From Acanthopleura granulata (Eukaryota; Mollusca; Polyplacophora; Chitonida; Chitonidae), in contig JABBOT010000014.1 of NCBI GenBank assembly GCA_016165875.1, positions 14,571,432-14,635,431 of the forward strand: a DNA stretch of 64,000 nucleotides, read 5' to 3'. Every line of letters starts with the position of its first letter. Position 1 is the stretch's first letter. This document shows, piece by piece, positions 60,161 to 64,000 of this stretch. The position numbers and the translations under genes were made by a program. The notes below the pieces were generated by a model. It had not been told where the DNA came from. It ran no database searches and saw only the letters and a program-made list of their open reading frames with translations.

Positions 60161-60425
60161 AATTGCATCGCAATGTTGCCCGACGATGGCTCCAAGCGAT
60201 GGTACGAGGACACGAACAGAACCATGGCACGACTGGTGCGAACGGATGGCAGGAAGCAATGTTACAATACTACGAAATATTGGTCATGCGGCTATCCCTT
60301 CTGCATCATCACGCCATCGGTTCGATCGATGTCACGATGGTACACTGGGTGGTCCTGTGGCCACTGCACGTCTTCGGAGAAGATAGAGAGCTTGGAAATA
60401 GGCATCCTGCGAATAAGGTAATAAC
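60161..60425 (+). other. CpG-rich stretch open in all three plus frames
   Basis: Directly after a SINE tail, CpG density rises sharply and all three plus frames stay open for 200 bp or more (82, 66 and 117 residues). Short words such as CGATGGTAC, ATGGCACGA and GATGTCACGATGG recur. I recognise no protein family and do not call a gene. Confidence 0.4.
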
Positions 60426-63400
60426 AACACAGTGGGCTTATATACATTGGAAGTATAAAAAGTGTGTGCTAGCTTACACAAACTGTGATATGGTTAAGAC
60501 GTTGAGGCCTATATAATGTGACAACCTCTTGGAGGCATTATTTATGTGACACGCACGCGAAAGTTTGTACTGAAATCCATCATGGTTTCAGCTACAGTAT
60601 TTAGAGTATTTCTGCTCAGTACAGCGCATGACTTTCGGGCAGGGTTTTATGATAACATGGCAAGTGGAGCTGCTTCACGGGGGGGGGGGGATTACAAATC
60701 AGTAATTGTGTCGTTGTCTTTGATTGTTCGCAACGTGTTAGGTGAAGGGAATTATGTTATCCTAAGTGATTTTTCATCATTTGAACCTAACACGTTACCC
60801 TGTAGAGTTAGCTGAACATGTTCGTGTTGAATGTCATTAGGCAGTACTATGAAACCTTTCCCACCCACTCTGGTCAATTAGATCTGTTGTGGATTTCTCT
60901 CGCGAAATTACGTTCAGTTTTAGACAAGATTAATTTACACTTCAGACAAAGGACAAAAAGGTGTGGAATACTTGGTAGGCTTAAAACACGAGCAAACAAA
61001 GCTCGGCTTTGCCGATGACGCTGTTTTGCTTATCCAGTACCGGTAATCATTGTGACAATCAGCCGACCTGATGTTTTGAAACTATCCACTGACTATCTAG
61101 CTCACATGCAACTGCAAACCGGAACCTTTAAAGGCTTCCGCCAGAGGTTTGCAACAGACGCGGAATAGATTGCTTTTCCTCTTGAGAGCAGCGGTTGCTA
61201 ATCCTGCAAAAACTCGACGCCCCACCTTGTGAATGGTAAAGTAGTGTGGACACCTAAGCCTTGATTCCGTTATCTCGTGGGTCCCTTTCTCAACGTCATC
61301 TTGTGTTTTAGCCCTGAATTATAACCGAGATTAAAATCTCAAACACAGCCATCAATTCGATAAAGTTTTGATCTTTACGCTAACATACTACCTAAGAGAG
61401 ACAGCTTCAAATGGTTTTGTGTTGTACAGCCGCTAGGTGGAAGGTTATCACAATGTATAACATCACTGAGCGTATAACAAATGCTATGTGAAGGTCTACA
61501 ACTGGATGCCATAAAGCCATTTGAAAAATAACTGAGTTCAGTCCGTAAATGAAAAGAAACAGAAATTATATGCAGCTGTCTTTAATAATTAAGGATTGTT
61601 ATTCTAGCAATCATTTGAGTCATATTCAAACTATTACTATTTTGACAAATGTTTCTCTTACCTGGCATTAATGTCTGTTCCAGGGGCAGGTAGCTCCCGG
61701 AGTATCACTATCACTTTTAATATTAGCAGTAGGCTTATCTAGTGAAAAGCTGACAGCAAGCACACTTCAATAAAACTAATACTGTCACATTAAATTTAAA
61801 CCAAGTATAAATTCCGAACGAATTCACCAAAATCCCGTAAATCTTTGCGGCCGTTTTCCCATTCTCATGAAATGTTGACTAATGGCGTATTTGGCCCACT
61901 TTTGCCACGCGTACACAACTTTTTAGGTTTTCTCATTTTAAGACTGCAATATCTCGCCTTGCTCATGTATGCAAAGTTATCGGCAATACCTAAAATTTGT
62001 GATATTCATTTTTGGCAGGAAATGTACAGGTCATCTAGAGAAAAAAAACAATTGAAATACTGCTTATAGTCATCATGCTGCTTTTCACATAAAAACTTCA
62101 CCATTACATACTATATATGCTAAACGTTAAACGTTATTCGTTTTACTGTATTCTGACCAGCAGACCCTGTATATACAGTTACCTATTTTTAAACACCGAG
62201 TCAACGCCTGGTAATTCTTGTAGGCTAAACATCCTTAAATATGATAGCTAGACAATTAATTGGGACGTATACATATATTATTTCCAGTGCTTTATTGATT
62301 CAGAAACATCTGTGGTGTCCTGAGTCTTTGATGTGCCTATAATCAATTACCTTGGAGGTATTTTAGGATTGCATTGTCTCAGTTTGCAGTGGTGCGTTTG
62401 CCACGTGCGTTCCCAGTCTGTCGGTAACAGTTTACGGCCTAGTAACCGTGATCCCGCCCACGCAAGTCTGTATCCATACAGATAAAGTACTATTCTGACT
62501 CTTGTAAGGCCGTTCGTGGAACGTCACAAGCTACCATTTTTTAAAAAAAGAAAACGTTACAAAAGTTAATAAAGTCCAAATCGTCAGCCACCCAACTGCT
62601 ATAAGTTCTGTCTAAAAATACACTCCCCTACTTTTAAAATGTTTCTTGAACAGAATAAATTGCAGTCTACTGTTAGCTTTAAGGTCCATATTTTCTATGG
62701 TTAAAAGTCCATAACGTCACAGGGACGTCTTTGCCTTTACGTTCGCCAGTTTGCAAATTTGCATCATGTATGTGTACTAAAAAGCTACGAAGAAGTAGCG
62801 TGATGTTGTGTGAAGATGAGTCAGACCAACTGGTACTGAATTCATATCTCAAACTTCGCTGTATGTAGTTCCTTTTCATTCACATATAAACCATACCTAA
62901 CACGCATACCTACTTATTTGAAATAGTATACGTATAGTCATGTCCTATTGTGTGACGTCATCATGGTGCTATTAATATTGAAACTGTTAAAGGTATTTTA
63001 GCTGTAACACATACGTCAAGTGATAGTGACTTTTCATGTTTGTGTTGTATTTTCCATTTTTACCGAAGTGAAATATTTAAAGAAACACCAATTGCTATGT
63101 GATGTTATCAGGGGTGTTATCATTATACCCTGGTATGTTTTCCGCTATAGTAGTATAGCCTTTATACACCAGCTCCCAGCCCGGGACTAAAATAACAAAG
63201 CTGCCTAACCGATGTCGCTCCGACGACCTTAAGTCAATATGAAAACAGGTAAAATTAACTCGTGCGCTTTGCACACGTGTGAGAGAAGCAAACGTTGGCT
63301 TAGGATGAAACACTAAATAAATAGTATCAAGACTTGTTCACTCTGTGTACAGTAATCCGCAGTCTAACCCCTAAATTTAGCGTGGTTCTGTTGATACAGC

Positions 63401-64000
63401 GGAACTCTTTGTGCTGCCATCTGCATTCTGTCATTTATAGATACACTGCTGCCATACATAAATTTGGAACTTCAGTGCAATATACAGGCAAGTTAGAGAC
63501 CAGCAATATTTGTGCATGAAGAAGTCAATCTTCCTCGAAAAAGAAATCATCATATTATTTTCAGCACAGATTGCCTTGGGCCTTTGAAGTATAAACTTCA
63601 AACACGAGGCTCATATCAGTCCGAAGGCTCATATCAGTCCAAACACGAGGCTCATGTCAGTCCAAACACGAGGCTCATATCAGAGTTCGCCAAGGATTTT
63701 CTTCTCTTCTTTGTTGTTTAAAAAGACACTGAAAAAATATGTTTTGATTATTTTTATATTTGTATATAAATTCTATTTCTGCTTTACGCCGGGTTTTAGA
63801 AACACTGTCACGCTGTCGTTACTGCTCTGGATTTACTCTCCGTTGGCCCGTTTTACTAGCATATCATCAAACGTAGCTACCATGGCGACGTATCTCTACA
63901 GAATGTGTCGTCATGGTAATTACGCTCCATATAACTTCTATCATGTTTGTATAAAGAGCCCCATGCTGTTGCCTTCTATATAGTATTATCCTCCGTGGCC
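60426..64000. other. No recognised gene; G-run and short tandem repeat
   Basis: A G-run lies near 60679-60690 and the 23-bp repeat at 63590. Open frames (for example 63654-63983) have no recognisable domain. Confidence 0.5.
63590..63684 (+). repeat. 23-bp tandem repeat, about four copies
   Basis: AACACGAGGCTCATATCAG with a TCC linker recurs, one copy lacking the AACAC part (GTCCGAAGGCTCATATCAG) and one with ATGTCAG. Confidence 0.85.

Overview
The window is from an animal nuclear genome. It has long introns with GT-AG splice sites, low gene density, AT-rich intergenic DNA, many tRNA-derived SINE copies and several satellites or minisatellites. The main SINE (tRNA-like head, a central block with CCACCATAATGCTGGCC, and an AAATAAATA tail) looks like elements known from molluscs and related lophotrochozoans, so a mollusc or close relative is my best guess. 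I see nothing bacterial, organellar or viral.

Two protein genes can be rebuilt exon by exon, arranged head to head. On the minus strand (21472-32407), twelve exons join without frame breaks into a complete 445-residue MINDY3-like Lys48-specific deubiquitinase. It has the catalytic Cys motif, a His in the SETHLTV context and an EF-hand-like segment. On the plus strand (33406-46824), fourteen exons encode LCMT2/TYW4, the wybutosine-synthesis methyltransferase fused to a C-terminal kelch-type propeller. They give 848 residues; only the initiator exon is unresolved. An ETS-type motif lies just upstream of the MINDY3 start codon. The roughly 1 kb between the genes also holds a coding-like minus-strand segment with two in-frame TAA codons and a poly(A) signal behind it.

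Layout: 1-17184 is gene-poor, with SINE fragments, two NRF1-like sites and a GC-rich block near 13.7-14.5 kb. 17185-21471 lies downstream of MINDY3 and holds one SINE and simple repeats. 21472-32407 is MINDY3, with a 39-bp minisatellite that copies one of its own 3' splice sites and a 62-bp triplication beside another. 32408-33405 is the shared upstream region. 33406-46888 is LCMT2, with a 1.1-kb array of 16-bp repeats in one intron, an isolated exon-like cassette in another, and an enlarged linker exon. 46889-48700 is SINE-rich. 48790-52990 is a tandem satellite of about 150-bp monomers with a six-monomer higher-order order. 53.1-64 kb is gene-poor, with a pair of inverted 20-bp-unit arrays, an NRF1-like palindrome, a SINE and a CpG-rich open stretch.

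Exon calls rest on reading frame, splice-site sequence and remembered protein families. No alignment or transcript evidence was available.
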